From Arenicola marina (taxonomy: Eukaryota > Annelida > Polychaeta > Arenicolidae): a DNA stretch of 64,000 nt. The translations under genes and the position numbers were made by a program. Within the stretch, counting starts at the first letter, position 1, and each line of letters opens with the position of its first letter. The notes under the pieces are model-generated. The model ran no database searches. It was given only the letters and a program-made list of their open reading frames with translations, and was not told the DNA's origin. The stretch is taken from contig OZ025263.1 in assembly GCA_964019135.1 (NCBI GenBank), forward strand, positions 36,806,133 to 36,870,132, read 5' to 3'. Positions 1 through 12,806 of the stretch are shown here, piece by piece.

Positions 1-695
1 CTCTCAGACCCCCACACTGACAGGTAACTACCGCCACCAACCGCTACTTCTGTCAGACCCTCACAGGTAACTACCGCCACCAACCGCTACTTCTGTCAGA
101 CCCCCACAGGTAACTACCGCCACCAACCGCTACTTCTCTCAGACCCCCACACTGACAGGTAACTACCGCCACCAACCGCTACTTCTGTCAGACCCTCACA
201 GGTAACTACCGCCACCAACCGCTACTTCTGTCAGACCCCCACAGGTAACTACCGCCACCAACCGCTACTTCTGTCAGACCCCCACAGATAACTACCGCCA
301 CCAACCGCTACTTCTGTCAGACCCCCACAGGTAACTACCGCCACCAACCGCTACTTCTGTCAGACCCCCACAGGTAACTACCGCCACCAACCGCTACTTC
401 TGTCAGACCCCCACAGGTAACTACCGCCACCAACCGCTACTTCTGTCAGACCCCCACAGGTAACTACCGCCACCAACCGCTACTTCTGTCAGACCCCCAC
501 AGGTAACTACCGCCACCAACCGCTACTTCTGTCAGACCCCCACAGGTAACTACCGCCACCAACCGCTACTTCTGTCAGACCCCCACAGATAACTACCGCC
601 ACCAACCGCTACTTCTGTCAGACCCCCACAGATAACTACCGCCACCAACCGCTACTTCTGTCAGACCCCCACAGGTAGCTACCGCCACCAACCGT
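1..695 (+). repeat. 43-bp minisatellite, 5' splice-site type, from an exon left of the window
   Basis: About 15 tandem copies of a 43-bp unit, some slightly longer. Each unit contains CCCCCACAG followed by gtaact, an exon end joined to a 5' splice site. Read in phase 1, the bases before it give TATNRYFCQTPT. The YFCQ part resembles the C-terminal end of a C-type lectin domain, so the source exon is probably a lectin exon just outside the window. The last copy decays at about 690. This is intronic sequence, not 15 exons: the copies lack the rest of a lectin fold and have no proper acceptor. Confidence 0.8.
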
Positions 696-909
696 TAATT
701 CTTATTCCCTATATCGCGGCGGGCCTGGACCTTGTTACTGTCCTTCCCTTGAGGGTCTCTGTAGTAACGGATGCACTTGCTACAGTAATGGTTTCACCGT
801 GCTTAAAAGTCACTGCCGTATTTTGTGTTAACAGTGTAATATTTGTACCAGTTTCATTCCAAACAGCACGGATCAAAATATGATCTTATTACCGTTCATT
901 TTGCTGCAG
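696..909 (+). other. Unique intron sequence
   Basis: Non-repetitive sequence ending in a T-rich tract and ctgcag acceptor. No other feature seen. Confidence 0.6.
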
Positions 910-960
910 ATTTCGTCCTGCCCAACCCCATGCCCTGCACCAAGTCTACGGGATGCCTAG
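910..960 (+). CDS. Short linker exon before the PAN domain (exon, partial gene)
   Basis: A 51-nt exon between a good acceptor (T-rich tract then ctgcag) and a consensus donor (gtgagc). It enters and leaves in phase 1 and translates to about 17 residues, including LPNPMPCTKSTGC, with two cysteines. It joins in frame with the following PAN exon to give ...GCLAADDHW. It is too short to be a domain and is probably an inter-domain linker or the start of the PAN module. The fit of splice sites and phase supports it, but the exon is short and has no diagnostic motif, so it could be missed or alternative in transcripts. Confidence 0.6.
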   Translation: MSSCPTPCPAPSLRDA

Positions 961-1028
961 GTGAGCGCTACAGCTAGAGTATATGTCGATTAATGAAAAA
1001 GAAACATTACTTTTGCATGTGCCACTAA

Positions 1029-1727
1029 CCCTATGAAGAAATACCCCCTCTCTGCCGGTGACGCCTGTGCCATGAACCCTATGAAGGAATACCCCCTCTC
1101 TGGCGGTGACGCCTGTGCCATTAACCCTATTAAGGAATACCCCCTCTCTGGCGGTGACGCCTGTGCCATTAACCCTATGAAGGAATACTCCCTCTCTGGC
1201 GGTGACGCCTGGACCATTAACCCTATGAAGGAATACCCCCTCTCTGGCGGTGACGCCTGTGCCATTAACCCTATGAAGAAATACCCCCTCTCTGGCGGTG
1301 ACGCCTGTACCACTTACCCTATGAAGGAATACTTTCTCTCGGGCGGTGCCGCCTATGCCATTAACCCTATGAAGAAATACCCCCTCTCACCGCCCGAGAG
1401 TATTCCTTCATAGGGTTAATGGCACAGGCGTCACCGCCAGAGAGGGAGTATTCCTTCATAGAGTTAATGGCCCAGGCGTCAAAGCCAGAGAGGGGTTATT
1501 CCATCATTGGGGGAAAATGGCACAGGCGGCACCGCCAGAGAGGGAGTATTCCTTCATAGGGTTAATGGCCCAGGCGTCACCGCCAGAGAGGGAGTATTCC
1601 TTCATAGGGTTAATGGCACCGGCGTCACCGCCAGAGAGGGAGTATTCCTTCATAGGGCGTCGCCTGTGCTATTAACCCTGTGAAGGAATACTCCCTCTCT
1701 GGCGGTGCCGCCTGTGCCATTAACCCG
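1029..1727. repeat. 48-bp minisatellite with an internal inversion
   Basis: The unit is about 48 bp (starts ccctatgaaggaatac, contains ctctctggcggtgacgcc). Copies run in + orientation from 1029 to about 1387. They then run in the reverse-complement orientation from about 1388 to 1657 (ttccttcatagggttaatgg...), and return to + orientation from 1658 to about 1727. The two halves can pair into a long hairpin. The unit does not match either neighbouring exon, so this array is not of the boundary type. It lies in the intron between the linker exon and the first PAN exon. Confidence 0.85.
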
Positions 1728-1770
1728 TCCACGCCCTGGGCTACCACCTGTTGTCTGCCACGTGTTGCAG

Positions 1771-1906
1771 CTGCCGACGACCACTGGACCACGGTCTCCC
1801 TGGAGGGGTACCGGGGGAGCACGGGGGCCCCCCCGGTCAGCGTCACGGCACTCACCCAAGAAGCCTGCTGGCAGAGCTGTGTGCAGGAGGCCGCCTTCCT
1901 CTGTCT
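1771..1906 (+). CDS. PAN/Apple domain, first half (exon, partial gene)
   Basis: A 136-nt exon, phase 1 in and phase 2 out. The acceptor is cgtgttgcag and the donor gtaagc. The translation begins ADDHWTTVSLEGYRG and ends ACWQSCVQEAAFLC. The spacing C-x3-C-x7-C followed by a short Tyr-containing segment in the next exon is typical of PAN_1/Apple domains. These are extracellular disulphide-bonded modules that bind proteins or carbohydrates. The donor falls inside the domain core, just after the third cysteine. Domain assignment is by motif only. Confidence 0.8.
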
Positions 1907-2094
1907 GTAAGCCGCCTTGCCTTCTATCTGGACATAATTGCAAAATGAATCATTATTAACACATTTAAATATGCAAATAAGGTCATTTGAAAGTAAAACC
2001 ACTTCGGTAAATGGTTGATTAGCTGCGGCTGTTTCCGTGGCGTGTGAGGGTTCCTGTCTCTCGCTGTTGTTGGAGGTTTCTTGCTGTCACACAG
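1907..2094 (+). other. Short array-free intron within the PAN domain
   Basis: A 188-bp phase-2 intron with a gtaagc donor and a cacacag acceptor. It is one of the few introns here with no minisatellite. Confidence 0.75.
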
Positions 2095-2213
2095 ATCCAC
2101 CAACTATGACGGCCAGACCAAACAGTGTCAACTGTATGCCGACAGCAACATGACCATGGGCACGGCACTCACCAGCCTGGTCCATGGGGTGTATACATAC
2201 CGCGTGAGGAAAG
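2095..2213 (+). CDS. PAN/Apple domain, second half (exon, partial gene)
   Basis: A 119-nt exon, phase 2 in and phase 1 out. The donor is gtaagt. It continues the PAN domain with STNYDGQTKQCQLYADSN, matching the Apple pattern of an aromatic strand, a cysteine and a Leu-rich strand. It ends HGVYTYRVRKG, a usual C-terminal strand for this fold. With the previous exon it makes a PAN domain of about 85 residues with four visible cysteines. The last 38 nt of this exon are the source of the 53-bp array that fills the following intron. Confidence 0.82.
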
Positions 2214-5200
2214 GTAAGTCCCTCACAGCCTGGTCCATGGGTTCATGGGGTGTATACATACCGCGTGAGGAAAGGTAAGTCCCTCACAGCCTGGTCCATG
2301 GGGTGTATACATACCGCGTGAGGAAAGGTAAGTCCCTCACAGCCTGGTCCATGGGGTGCATACATACCGCGTGAGAAAAGGTAAGCCCCTCCCAGCCTGG
2401 TCCATGGGGTGTATACATACCGCATGAGGAAAGGTAAGCCTCTCACAGCCTGGTCCATGGGTTCATGGGGTGTATACATACCGCGTGAGGAAAGGTAAGT
2501 CCCTCACAGCCTGGTCCATGGGGTGTATACATACCGCGTGAGGAAAGGTAAGTCCCTCACAGCCTGGTCCATGGGGTGTATACATACCGCATGAGGAAAG
2601 GTAAGCCTCTCACAGCCTGGTCCATGGGGTGTATACATACCGCGTGAGGAAAGGTAAGTCCCTCACAGCCTGGTCCATGGGGTGTATACATACCGCGTGA
2701 GGAAAGGTAAGTCCCTCACAGCCTGGTCCATGGGGTGTATACATACCGCGTGAGGAAAGGTAAGTCGCTCACAGCCTGGTCCATGGGGTGTATACGTACC
2801 GCGTGAGGAAAAGTAAGTCCCTCACAGCCTGGTCCATGGGGTGCATACATACCGCGCGAGGAAAGGTAAGTCCGTCACAGCCTGGTCCATGTGGTGTATA
2901 CATACCGCGTGAGGAAAGGTAAGTCCCTCACAGCCTGGTCCATGGGGTGTATACATACCGCGTGAGGAAAGGTAAGCCCCTCACAGCCTGGTCCATGGGG
3001 TGTATACATAGCGCGTGAGGAAAGGTAAGTCCCTCACAGCCTGGTCCATGGGGTGTATACATACCGCGTGAGGAAAGGTAAGTCCGTCACAGCCTGGTCC
3101 ATGGGGTGTATACATAGCGCGTGAGGAAAGGTAAGTCCGTCACAGCCTGGTCCATGTGGTGTATACATACCGCGTGAGGAAAGGTAAGTCCCTCACAGCC
3201 TAGTCCATGGGGTGTATACATACCGCGTGAGGAAAGGTAAGCCCCTCACAGCCTGGTCCATGGGGTGTATACATAGCGCGTGAGGAAAGGTAAGTTCCTC
3301 ACAGCCTGGTCCATGGGGTGTATACATACCGCGTGAGGAAAGGTAAGCCCCTCACAGCCTGGTCCATGGAGTGTATACATACCGCGTGAGGAAAGGTAAG
3401 TCCGTCACAGCCTGGTCCATGGGGTGTATACATACCGCGTGAGGAAAGGTAAGTCCCTCACAGCCTGGTCCATGGGGTGTATACATAGCGCGTGAGGAAA
3501 GGTAAGCCCTACACAGTCTGGTCCATGGGGTGTATACATAGCGCGTGAGGAAAGGTAAGTCCCTCACAGCCTGGTCCATGTGGTGTATACATACCGCGTG
3601 AGGAAAGGTAAGTCCCTCACAGCCTGGTCCATGGGGTGTATACATACCGCGTGAGGAAAGGTAAGTCCCTCACAGCCTGGTCCATGTGGTGTATACATAC
3701 CGCGTGGGGAAAGGTAAGTCCCTCACAGCCTGGTTCATGGGGTGTATACATACCGCGTGGGGAAAGGTAAGTCCCTCACAGCCTGGTCCATGGGGTGTAT
3801 ACATAGCGCGTGAGGAAAGGTAAGCCCCTCACAGCCTGGTCCATGGGGTGTATACATAGCGCGTGAGGAAAGGTAAGTCCCTCACAGCCTGGTCCATGGG
3901 GTGTATACATACCGCGTGAGGAAAGGTAAGTCCCTCACAGCCTGGTCCATGTGGTGTATACATACCGCGTGAAGAAAGGTAAGTCCCTCACAGCCTGGTC
4001 CATGTGGTGTATACATACCGCGTGAGGAAAGGTAAGTCCCTCACAGCCTGGTCCATGGGGTGTATACATAGCGCGTGAGGAAAGGTAGGTCCCTAACAGC
4101 CTGGTCCATGGGGTGTATACATACCGCGTGAGGAAAGGTAAGCCCCTCACAGTCTGGTCCATGGGGTGTATACATAGCGAGTGAGGAAAGGTAAGTCCCT
4201 CACAGCCTGGTCCATGGGGTGTATACATACCGCGTGAGGAAAGGTAAGCCTCTCACAGCCTGGTCCATGGGGTGTATACATACCGCGTGAGGAAAGGTAA
4301 GTCGCTCATAGCCTGGTCCATGGGGTGTATACGTACCGCGTGAGGAAAGGTAAGTCCCTCACAGCCTGGTCCATGGGGTGTATACATACCGCGTGAGGAA
4401 AGGTAAGCCTCTCACAGCCTGGTCCATGGGGTGTATACATACCGCGTGAGGAAAGGTAAGTCGCTCATAGCCTGGTCCATGGGGTGTATACGTACCGCGT
4501 GAGGAAAGGTAAGTCCCTCACAGCCTGGTCCATGGGGTGTATACATAGCGCGTGAGGAAAGGTAAGCCTCTCACAGCCTGGTCCATGGGGTGTATACGTA
4601 CCGCGTGAGGAAAGGTAAGTCCCTCACAGTCTGGTCCATGGGGTGTATACATAGCGCGTGAGGAAAGGTAAGTCCCTCACAGCCTGGTCCATGGGGTGTA
4701 TACATAGCGCGTGAGGAAAGGTAAGTCCCTCACAGCCTGGTCCATGGGGTGTATACATACCGCGTGAGGAAAGGTAAGCCTCTCACAGCCTGGTCCATGG
4801 GGTGTATACATACCGCGTGAGGAAAGGTAAGCCTCTCACAGCCTGGTCCATGGGGTGTATACATACCGCGTGAGGAAAGGTAAGTCCCTCACAGCCTGGT
4901 CCATGGGGTGTATACATACCGCGTGAGGAAAGGTAAGTCCCTCACAGCCTGGTCCATGGGGTGTATACATACCGCGTGAGGAAAGGTAAGTCCCTTACAG
5001 CCTGGTCCATGTGGTGTATACATACCGCGTGGGGAAAGGTAAGTCCCTCACAGCCTGGTTCATGGGGTGTATACCTACCGCGTGGGGAAAGGTAAGTCCC
5101 TCACAGCCTGGACCATGGGGTGTATACATAGCGCGTGAGGAAAGGTAAGCCTCTCACAGCCTGGACCATGGGGTGTATACATAGCGCGTGAGGAAAGGTA

Positions 5201-5701
5201 AGCCCCTCACAGCCTGGTCCATGGGGTGTATACATAGCGCGTGAGGAAAGGTAACTCCCTCACAGCCTGGTCCATGTGGTGTATACATACCGCGTGAGGA
5301 AAGGTAAGTCCCTCACAGCCTGGTCCATGTGGTGTATACATACCGCGTGAAGAAAGGTAAGTCCCTCACAGCCTGGTCCATGTGGTGTATACATACCGCG
5401 TGAGGAAAGGTAAGTCCCTCACAGCCTGGTCCATGGGGTGTATACATAGCGCGTGAGGAAAGGTAGGTCCCTAACAGCCTGGTCCATGGGGTGTATACAT
5501 ACCGCGTGAGGAAAGGTAAGCCCCTCACAGTCTGGTCCATGGGGTGTATACATAGCGAGTGAGGAAAGGTAAGTCCCTCACAGTCTGGTCCATGGGGTGT
5601 ATACATAGCGCGTGAGGAAAGGTAAGTCCCTCACAGCCTGGTCCATGGGGTGTATACATACCGCGTGAGGAAAGGTAAGTCCCTCACAGCCTGGTCCATG
5701 G
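2214..5701 (+). repeat. 53-bp minisatellite, 5' splice-site type
   Basis: About 65 tandem copies beginning exactly at the donor of the PAN exon. Each unit has gtaagtccctcacag, then a copy of the last 38 exon bases (cctggtccatgg ... gaggaaag), then the next gtaagt. Each unit therefore carries a donor and also an acceptor-like ctcacag, so it looks like a 38-nt decoy exon. Because 38 and 53 are not multiples of 3, including one would shift the frame. Variants (gtatacatagcg, gtaagcctctc) recur in blocks, which shows segmental duplications within the array. Confidence 0.92.
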
Positions 5702-6073
5702 TTTATTGTTGCTGTCATGTTTGCGAGTTACACAGATTAAGATTAATTAGCCTCGTTTTTTACCAGGACAGTTCCAATGTTAGTGCCGACTATGATAGCA
5801 GCGGCGGATTTCACGGACGTAGTTTAGACGACTACGGGGCTTCTCTACCGTGTGGAAACGATGGGTGATTATAGGCGACTAAACCCCGCAGCCGGCTAAA
5901 CTATGTGCGTGAAATAGGCCACCACGATTGAGTGAGGTTATGTAAGCTATGACCCTTTCGATTCGCAAAGTCAAATTAATGCAATCAATATAACATATAT
6001 CATTACATTTAAAACAAAGACGAACCCAATCCGCATCGAAGCGAACGCTGAGAATCCGATGGATCTTCTCCAG
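5702..6073 (+). other. Unique 3' part of the intron before the lectin domain
   Basis: About 370 bp of single-copy sequence, AT-rich near 5970-6010, ending in the ttctccag acceptor. A possible exon near 5771 was tested and rejected. Nothing else seen. Confidence 0.6.
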
Positions 6074-6215
6074 AACGGGATCCCGATGACTACTGCTTCC
6101 TGGTCCTGGAGACCCCGGTCACGTGGTTTCAGGCCAGGAACGATTGCAACATCCGGGGTCTTGAACTCGTCGCGCCTGTGGACGACACCACAAGCGCTCA
6201 CCTGTACAACATCAG
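6074..6215 (+). CDS. C-type lectin domain, first half (exon, partial gene)
   Basis: A 142-nt exon, phase 1 in (acceptor cttctccag) and phase 2 out (donor gtaaag). The translation contains DDYCFLVLETPVTWFQARND then CNIRGLELVAPVD. This is the N-terminal half of a C-type lectin-like domain: an N-terminal Cys, a TWFQAR helix, then the Cys that starts the conserved disulphide, and a Gly-x-Leu-x-x-Val strand. It ends HLYNIS across the splice. The last 15 nt are copied in every unit of the following 33-bp array. Confidence 0.9.
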
Positions 6216-9200
6216 GTAAAGTGATGGACTAGACCTGTACAACATCAGGTAAAGTGATGGACTAGACCTGTACAACATCAGGTAAAGTGATGGACTAGAC
6301 CTGTACAACATCAGGTAAAGTGATGAACTAGACCTGTACAACATCAGGTAAAGTGATGGACTAGACCTGTACAACATCAGGTAAAGTGATGGACTAGACC
6401 TGTACAACATCAGGTAAAGTGATGGACTAGACCTGTACAACATCAGGTAAAGTGATGGACTAGACCTGTACAACATCAGGTAAAGTGATGGACTAGACCT
6501 GTACAACATCAGGTAAAGTGATGGACTAGACCTGTACAACATCAGGTAAAGTGATGGACTAGACCTGTACAACATCAGGTAAAGTGATGGACTAGACCTG
6601 TACAACATCAGGTAAAGTGATGGACTAGACCTGTACAACATCAGGTAAAGTGATGGACTAGACCTGTACAACATCAGGTAAAGTGATGGACTAGACCTGT
6701 ACAACATCAGGTAAAGTGATGGACTAGACCTGTACAACATCAGGTAAAGTGATGGACTAGACCTGTACAACATCAGGTAAAGTGATGGACTAGACCTGTA
6801 CAACATCAGGTAAAGTGATGGACTAGACCTGTACAACATCAGGTAAAGTGATGGACTAGACCTGTACAACATCAGGTAAAGTGATGGACTAGACCTGTAC
6901 AACATCAGGTAAAGTGATGGACTAGACCTGTACAACATCAGGTAAAGTGATGGACTAGACCTGTACAACATCAGGTAAAGTGATGGACTAGACCTGTACA
7001 ACATCAGGTAAAGTGATGGACTAGACCTGTACAACATCAGGTAAAGTGATGGACTAGACCTGTACAACATCAGGTAAAGTGATGGACTAGACCTGTACAA
7101 CATCAGGTAAAGTGATGGACTAGACCTGTGCAACATCAGGTAAAGTGATGGACTAGACTTGTACAACATCAGGTAAAGTGATGGACTAGACCTGTACAAC
7201 ATCAGGTAAAGTGATGGACTAGACCTGTACAACATCAGGTAAAGTGATGGACTAGACCTGTACAACATCAGGTAAAGTGATGGACTAGACCTGTACAACA
7301 TCAGGTAAAGTGATGGACTAGACCTGTACAACATCAGGTAAAGTGATGGACTATACCTGTACAACATCAGATAAAGTGATGGACTAGATCTGTACAACAT
7401 CAGGTAAAGTGATGGACTAGACCTGTACAACATCAGGTAAAGTGATGGACTAGACCTGTACAACATCAGGTAAAGTGATGGACTAGACCTGTACAACATC
7501 AGGTAAAGTGATGGACTAGACCTGTACAACATCAGGTAAAGTGATGGACTAGACCTGTACAACATCAGGTAAAGTGATGGACTAGACCTGTACAACATCA
7601 GGTAAAGTGATGGACTAGACCTGTACAACATCAGGTAAAGTGATGGACTAGACCTGTACAACATCAGGTAAAGTGATGGACTAGACCTGTACAACATCAG
7701 ATAAAGTGATGGACTAGATCTGTACAACATCAGGTAAAGTGATGGACTAGACCTGTACAACATCAGGTAAAGTGATGGACTAGACCTGTACAACATCAGG
7801 TAAAGTGATGGACTAGACCTGTACAACATCAGGTAAAGTGATGGACTAGACCTGTACAACATCAGGTAAAGTGATGGACTAGACCTGTACAACATCAGAT
7901 AAAGTGATGGACTAGATCTGTACAACATCAGGTAAAGTGATGGAATAGACCTGTACAACATCAGGTAAAGTGATGGACTAGACCTGGACAACATCAGGTA
8001 AAGTGATGGACTAGACCTGTACAACATCAGGTAAAGTGATGGACTAGACCTGTACAACATCAGGTAAAGTGATGGATTAGACCTCTACACCATCAGGTAA
8101 AGTGATTGACTAGACCTGTACAACATCAGGTAAAGTGATGGACTAGACCTGTACAACATCAGATAAAGTGATGGACTAGATCTGTACAACATCAGGTAAA
8201 GTGATGGAATAGACCTGTACAACATCAGGTAAAGTGATGGAATAGACCTGTACAACATCAGGTAAAGTGATGGACTATACCTGGACAACATCAGGTAAAG
8301 TGATGGACTAGACCTGTACAACATCAGGTAAAGTGATTGACTAGACCTGTACAACATCAGGTAAAGTGATGGACTAGACCTGTACAACATCAGGTAAAGT
8401 GATGGACTAGACCTGTACAACATCAGATAAAGTGATGGACTAGACCTGTACAACATCAGGTAAAGTGATGGACTAGACCTGTACAACATCAGGTAAAGTG
8501 ATGGACTAGACCTGTACAACATCAGGTAAAGTGATGGACTAGACCTCTACACCATCAGGTAAAGTGATTGACTAGACCTGTACAACATCAGGTAAAGTGA
8601 TGGACTAGACCTGTACAACATCAGGTAAAGTGATGGACTAGACCTGTACAACATCAGGTAAAGTGATGGACTAGACCTGTACAACATCAGGTAAAGTGAT
8701 GGACTAGACCTGTACAACATCAGGTAAAGTGATGGACTAGACCTGTACAACATCAGGTAAAGTGATGGACTAGACCTGTACAACATCAGGTAAAGTGATG
8801 GACTAGACCTGTACAACATCAGGTAAAGTGATGGACTAGACCTGTACAACATCAGGTAAAGTGATGGACTAGACCTGTACAACATCAGGTAAAGTGATGG
8901 ACTAGACCTGTACAACATCAGGTAAAGTGATGGACTAGACCTGTACAACATCAGGTAAAGTGATGGACTAGACCTGTACAACATCAGGTAAAGTGATGGA
9001 CTAGACCTGTACAACATCAGGTAAAGTGATGGACTAGAACTGTACAACATCAGGTAAAGTGATGGACTAGACCTGTACAACATCAGGTAAAGTGATGGAC
9101 TAGACCTGTACAACATCAGGTAAAGTGATGGACTAGACCTGTACAACATCAGGTAAAGTGATGGACTAGACCTGTACAACATCAGGTAAAGTGATGGACT

Positions 9201-12200
9201 AGACCTGTACAACATCAGGTAAAGTGATGGACTAGACCTGTACAACATCAGGTAAAGTGATGGACTAGACCTGTACAACATCAGGTAAAGTGATGGACTA
9301 GACCTGTACAACATCAGGTAAAGTGATGGACTAGACCTGTACAACATCAGGTAAAGTGATGGACTAGACCTGTACAACATCAGGTAAAGTGATGGACTAG
9401 ACCTGTACAACATCAGGTAAAGTGATGGACTAGACCTGTACAACATCAGGTAAAGTGATGGACTAGACCTGTACAACATCAGGTAAAGTGATGGACTAGA
9501 CCTGTACAACATCAGATAAAGTGATGGACTAGATCTGTACAACATCAGGTAAAGTGATGGACTAGACCTGTACAACATCAGGTAAAGTGATGGACTAGAC
9601 CTGTACAACATCAGGTAAAGTGATGGACTAGACCTGTACAACATCAGGTAAAGTAATGGACTAGACCTGTACAACATCAGGTAAAGTGATTGACTAGACT
9701 TGTACAACATCAGGTAAAGTGATGGACTAGACCTGTACAACATCAGGTAAAGTGATGGACTAGACCTGTACAACATCAGGTAAAGTGATGGACTAGACCT
9801 GTACAACATCAGGTAAAGTGATGGACTAGACCTGTACAACATCAGATAAAGTGATGGACTAGATCTGTACAACATCAGGTAAAGTGATGGACTAGACCTG
9901 TACAACATCAGGTAAAGTGATAGACTAGACCTGTACAACATCAGGTAAAGTGATGGACTAGACCTGTACAACATAAGGTAAAGTGATGGACTAGACCTGT
10001 ACAACATCAGGTAAAGTGATGGACTAGACCTGTACAACATCAGATAAAGTGATGGACTAGATCTGTACAACATCAGGTAAAGTGATGGAATAGACCTGTA
10101 CAACATCAGGTAAAGTGATGGACTAGACCTGGACAACATCAGGTAAAGTGATGGACTAGACCTGTACAACATCAGGTAAAGTGATGGACTAGACCTGTAC
10201 AACATCAGGTAAAGTGATGGATTAGACCTCTACACCATCAGGTAAAGTGATTGACTAGACCTGTACAACATCAGGTAAAGTGATGGACTAGACCTGTACA
10301 ACATCAGATAAAGTGATGGATTAGATCTGTACAACATCAGGTAAAGTGATGGAATAGACCTGTACAACATCAGGTAAAGTGATGGACTATACCTGGACAA
10401 CATCAGGTAAAGTGATGGACTAGACCTGTACAACATCAGGTAAAGTGATTGACTAGACCTGTACAACATCAGGTAAAGTGATGGACTAGACCTGTACAAC
10501 ATCAGGTAAAGTGATGGACTAGACCTGTACAACATCAGATAAAGTGATGGACTAGACCTGTACAACATCAGGTAAAGTGATGGACTAGACCTGTACAACA
10601 TCAGGTAAAGTGATGGACTAGACCTGTACAACATCAGGTAAAGTGATGGATTAGACCTCTTCACCATCAGGTAAAGTGATTGACTAGACCTGTACAACAT
10701 CAGGTAAAGTGATGGACTAGACCTGTACAACATCAGATAAAGTGATGGACTAGACCTGTACACCATCAGGTAAAGTGATGGAATAGACCTGTACAACATC
10801 AGGTAAAGTGATGGACTAGACCTGGACAACATCAGGTAAAGTGATGGACTAGACCTGTACAACATCAGGTAAAGTGATGGACTAGACTTGTACAACATCA
10901 GGTAAAGTGATGGACTAGACCTGTACAACATCAGGTAAAGTGATGGACTAGACCTGCACACCATCAGGTAAAGGGATGGATTAGACCTGTACAACATCAG
11001 GTAAAGTGATGGACTAGACCTGTACAACATCAGGTAAAGTGATGGATTAGACCTGTACAACATCAGGTAAAGTGATGGACTAGACCTGCACAACATCAGG
11101 TAAAGTGATGGACTAGACCTGTACACCATCAGGTAAAGTGATGGACTAGACCTGCACACCATCAGGTAAAGTGATTGACTAGACCTGTACAACATCAGAT
11201 AAAGTGATGGACTAGACCTGTACAACATCAGATAAAGTGATGGACTAGACCTGTACACCATCAGGGAAAGTGATGGACTAGACCTGTACAACATCAGGTA
11301 AAGTGATGGACTAGACCTGTACAACATCAGGTATAGTGATGGACTAGACCTGAACAACATCAGGTAAAGTGATGGACTAGACATGTACACCATCAAGTAA
11401 AGTGATGGACTAGACCTGTACAACATCAGGTAAAGTGATTGACTAGACCTGTACAACATCAGGTAAAGTGATGGACTAGACCTGTACAACATCAGATAAA
11501 GTGATGGACTAGACCTGTACACTATCAGGTAAAGTGATGGAATAGACCTGTACAACATCAGGTAAAGTGATGGACTAGACCTGGACAACATCAGGTAAAG
11601 TGATGGACTAGACCTGTACAACATCAGGTAAAGTGATTGACTAGACTTGTACAACATCAGGTAAAGTGATGGACTAGACCTGTACAACATCAGGTAAAGT
11701 GATGGACTAGACCTGCACACCATCAGGTAAAGGGATGGATTAGACCTGTACAACATCAGGTAAAGTGATGGACTAGACCTGTACAACATCAGGTAAAGTG
11801 ATGGATTAGACCTGTACAACATCAGGTAAAGTGATGGACTAGACCTGCACAACATCAGGTAAAGTGATGGACTAGACCTGTACACCATCAGGTAAAGTGA
11901 TGGACTAGACCTGCACACCATCAGGTAAAGTGATTGACTAGACCTGTACAACATCAGGTAAAGTGATGGACTAGACCTGTACAACATCAGATAAAGTGAT
12001 GGACTAGACCTGTACACCATCAGGTAAAGTGATGGACTAGACCTGTACAACATCAGGTAAAGTGATGGATTAGACCTGTACAACATCAGGTAAAGTGATG
12101 GACTAGACCTGTACAACATCAGGTATAGTGATGGACTAGACCTGAACAACATCAGGTAAAGTGATGGACTAGACATGTACACCATCAAGTAAAGTGATGG

Positions 12201-12660
12201 ACTAGACCTGTACAACATCAGGTAAAGTGATGGACTAGACCTGTACAACATCAGGTAAAGTGATGGACTAGACCTGTACAACATCAGGTAAAGTGATGGA
12301 CTAGACCTGTACAACATCAGGTAAAGTGATGGACTAGACCTGTACACCATCAGGTAAAGTGATTGACTAGACCTGTACAACATCAGGTAAAGTGATGGAC
12401 TAGACCTGTACAACATCAGGTAAAGTGATGGACTAGACCTGCACACCATCAGGTAAAGGGATGGATTAGACCTGTACAACATCAGGTAAGGTGATGGACT
12501 AGACCTGTACAACATCAGGTAAAGTGATGGACTAGACCTGTACAACATCAGGTAAAGTGATGGACTAGACCTGCACGACATCAGGTAAAGTGATGGACTA
12601 GACCTGCACACCATCAGGTAAAGTGATGGACTAGACCTGTACAACATCAGGTAAAGTGAT
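6216..12660 (+). repeat. 33-bp minisatellite, 5' splice-site type, about 195 copies
   Basis: A 6.4-kb array of a 33-bp unit beginning gtaaagtgatgg and ending ctgtacaacatcag. It starts exactly at the lectin exon donor. The last 15 bases of each unit equal the exon end. The left three quarters is nearly uniform, while the right part (from about 10,200) is more diverged, with blocks of shared variants (gcacaccatcag, gataaag). Since 33 is a multiple of 3 and the minus strand lacks stops, the minus strand shows long open frames of an 11-residue repeat. They are by-products. Host-frame read-through stops at once (AGG TAA). Confidence 0.95.
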
Positions 12661-12806
12661 TACATTGCAGAAAATAACGTTTGTAGGGATTTGCTGATTG
12701 ATGTCCACTATCAATCAGCAAAGCCAATATGTACATATTCGCTATCTTTCCGCCCTGATCGAGGGCGCCACTATGAGATGCGGTGACAGTGTGTGTTGTG
12801 GCGCAG
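12661..12806 (+). other. Unique 3' end of the lectin intron
   Basis: A 146-bp single-copy stretch between the array and the tggcgcag acceptor. The polypyrimidine tract is weak (gtgtgttgtggcgcag), but the acceptor is supported by phase and by the lectin fold continuing across it. Confidence 0.6.

Noticed and set aside
5771..5868. Possible exon after ttttttaccag at 5,770
   Set aside because: In the required phase 1 it stops after five codons. It shows no domain, and the real PAN-to-lectin junction fits without it.
6198..12647. Long minus-strand open frames of an 11-residue repeat (LYRSSPSLYLM)
   Set aside because: They are the antisense of the 33-bp intron array. The unit length is a multiple of 3 and happens to lack stops, and there is no domain, start context or splice support.
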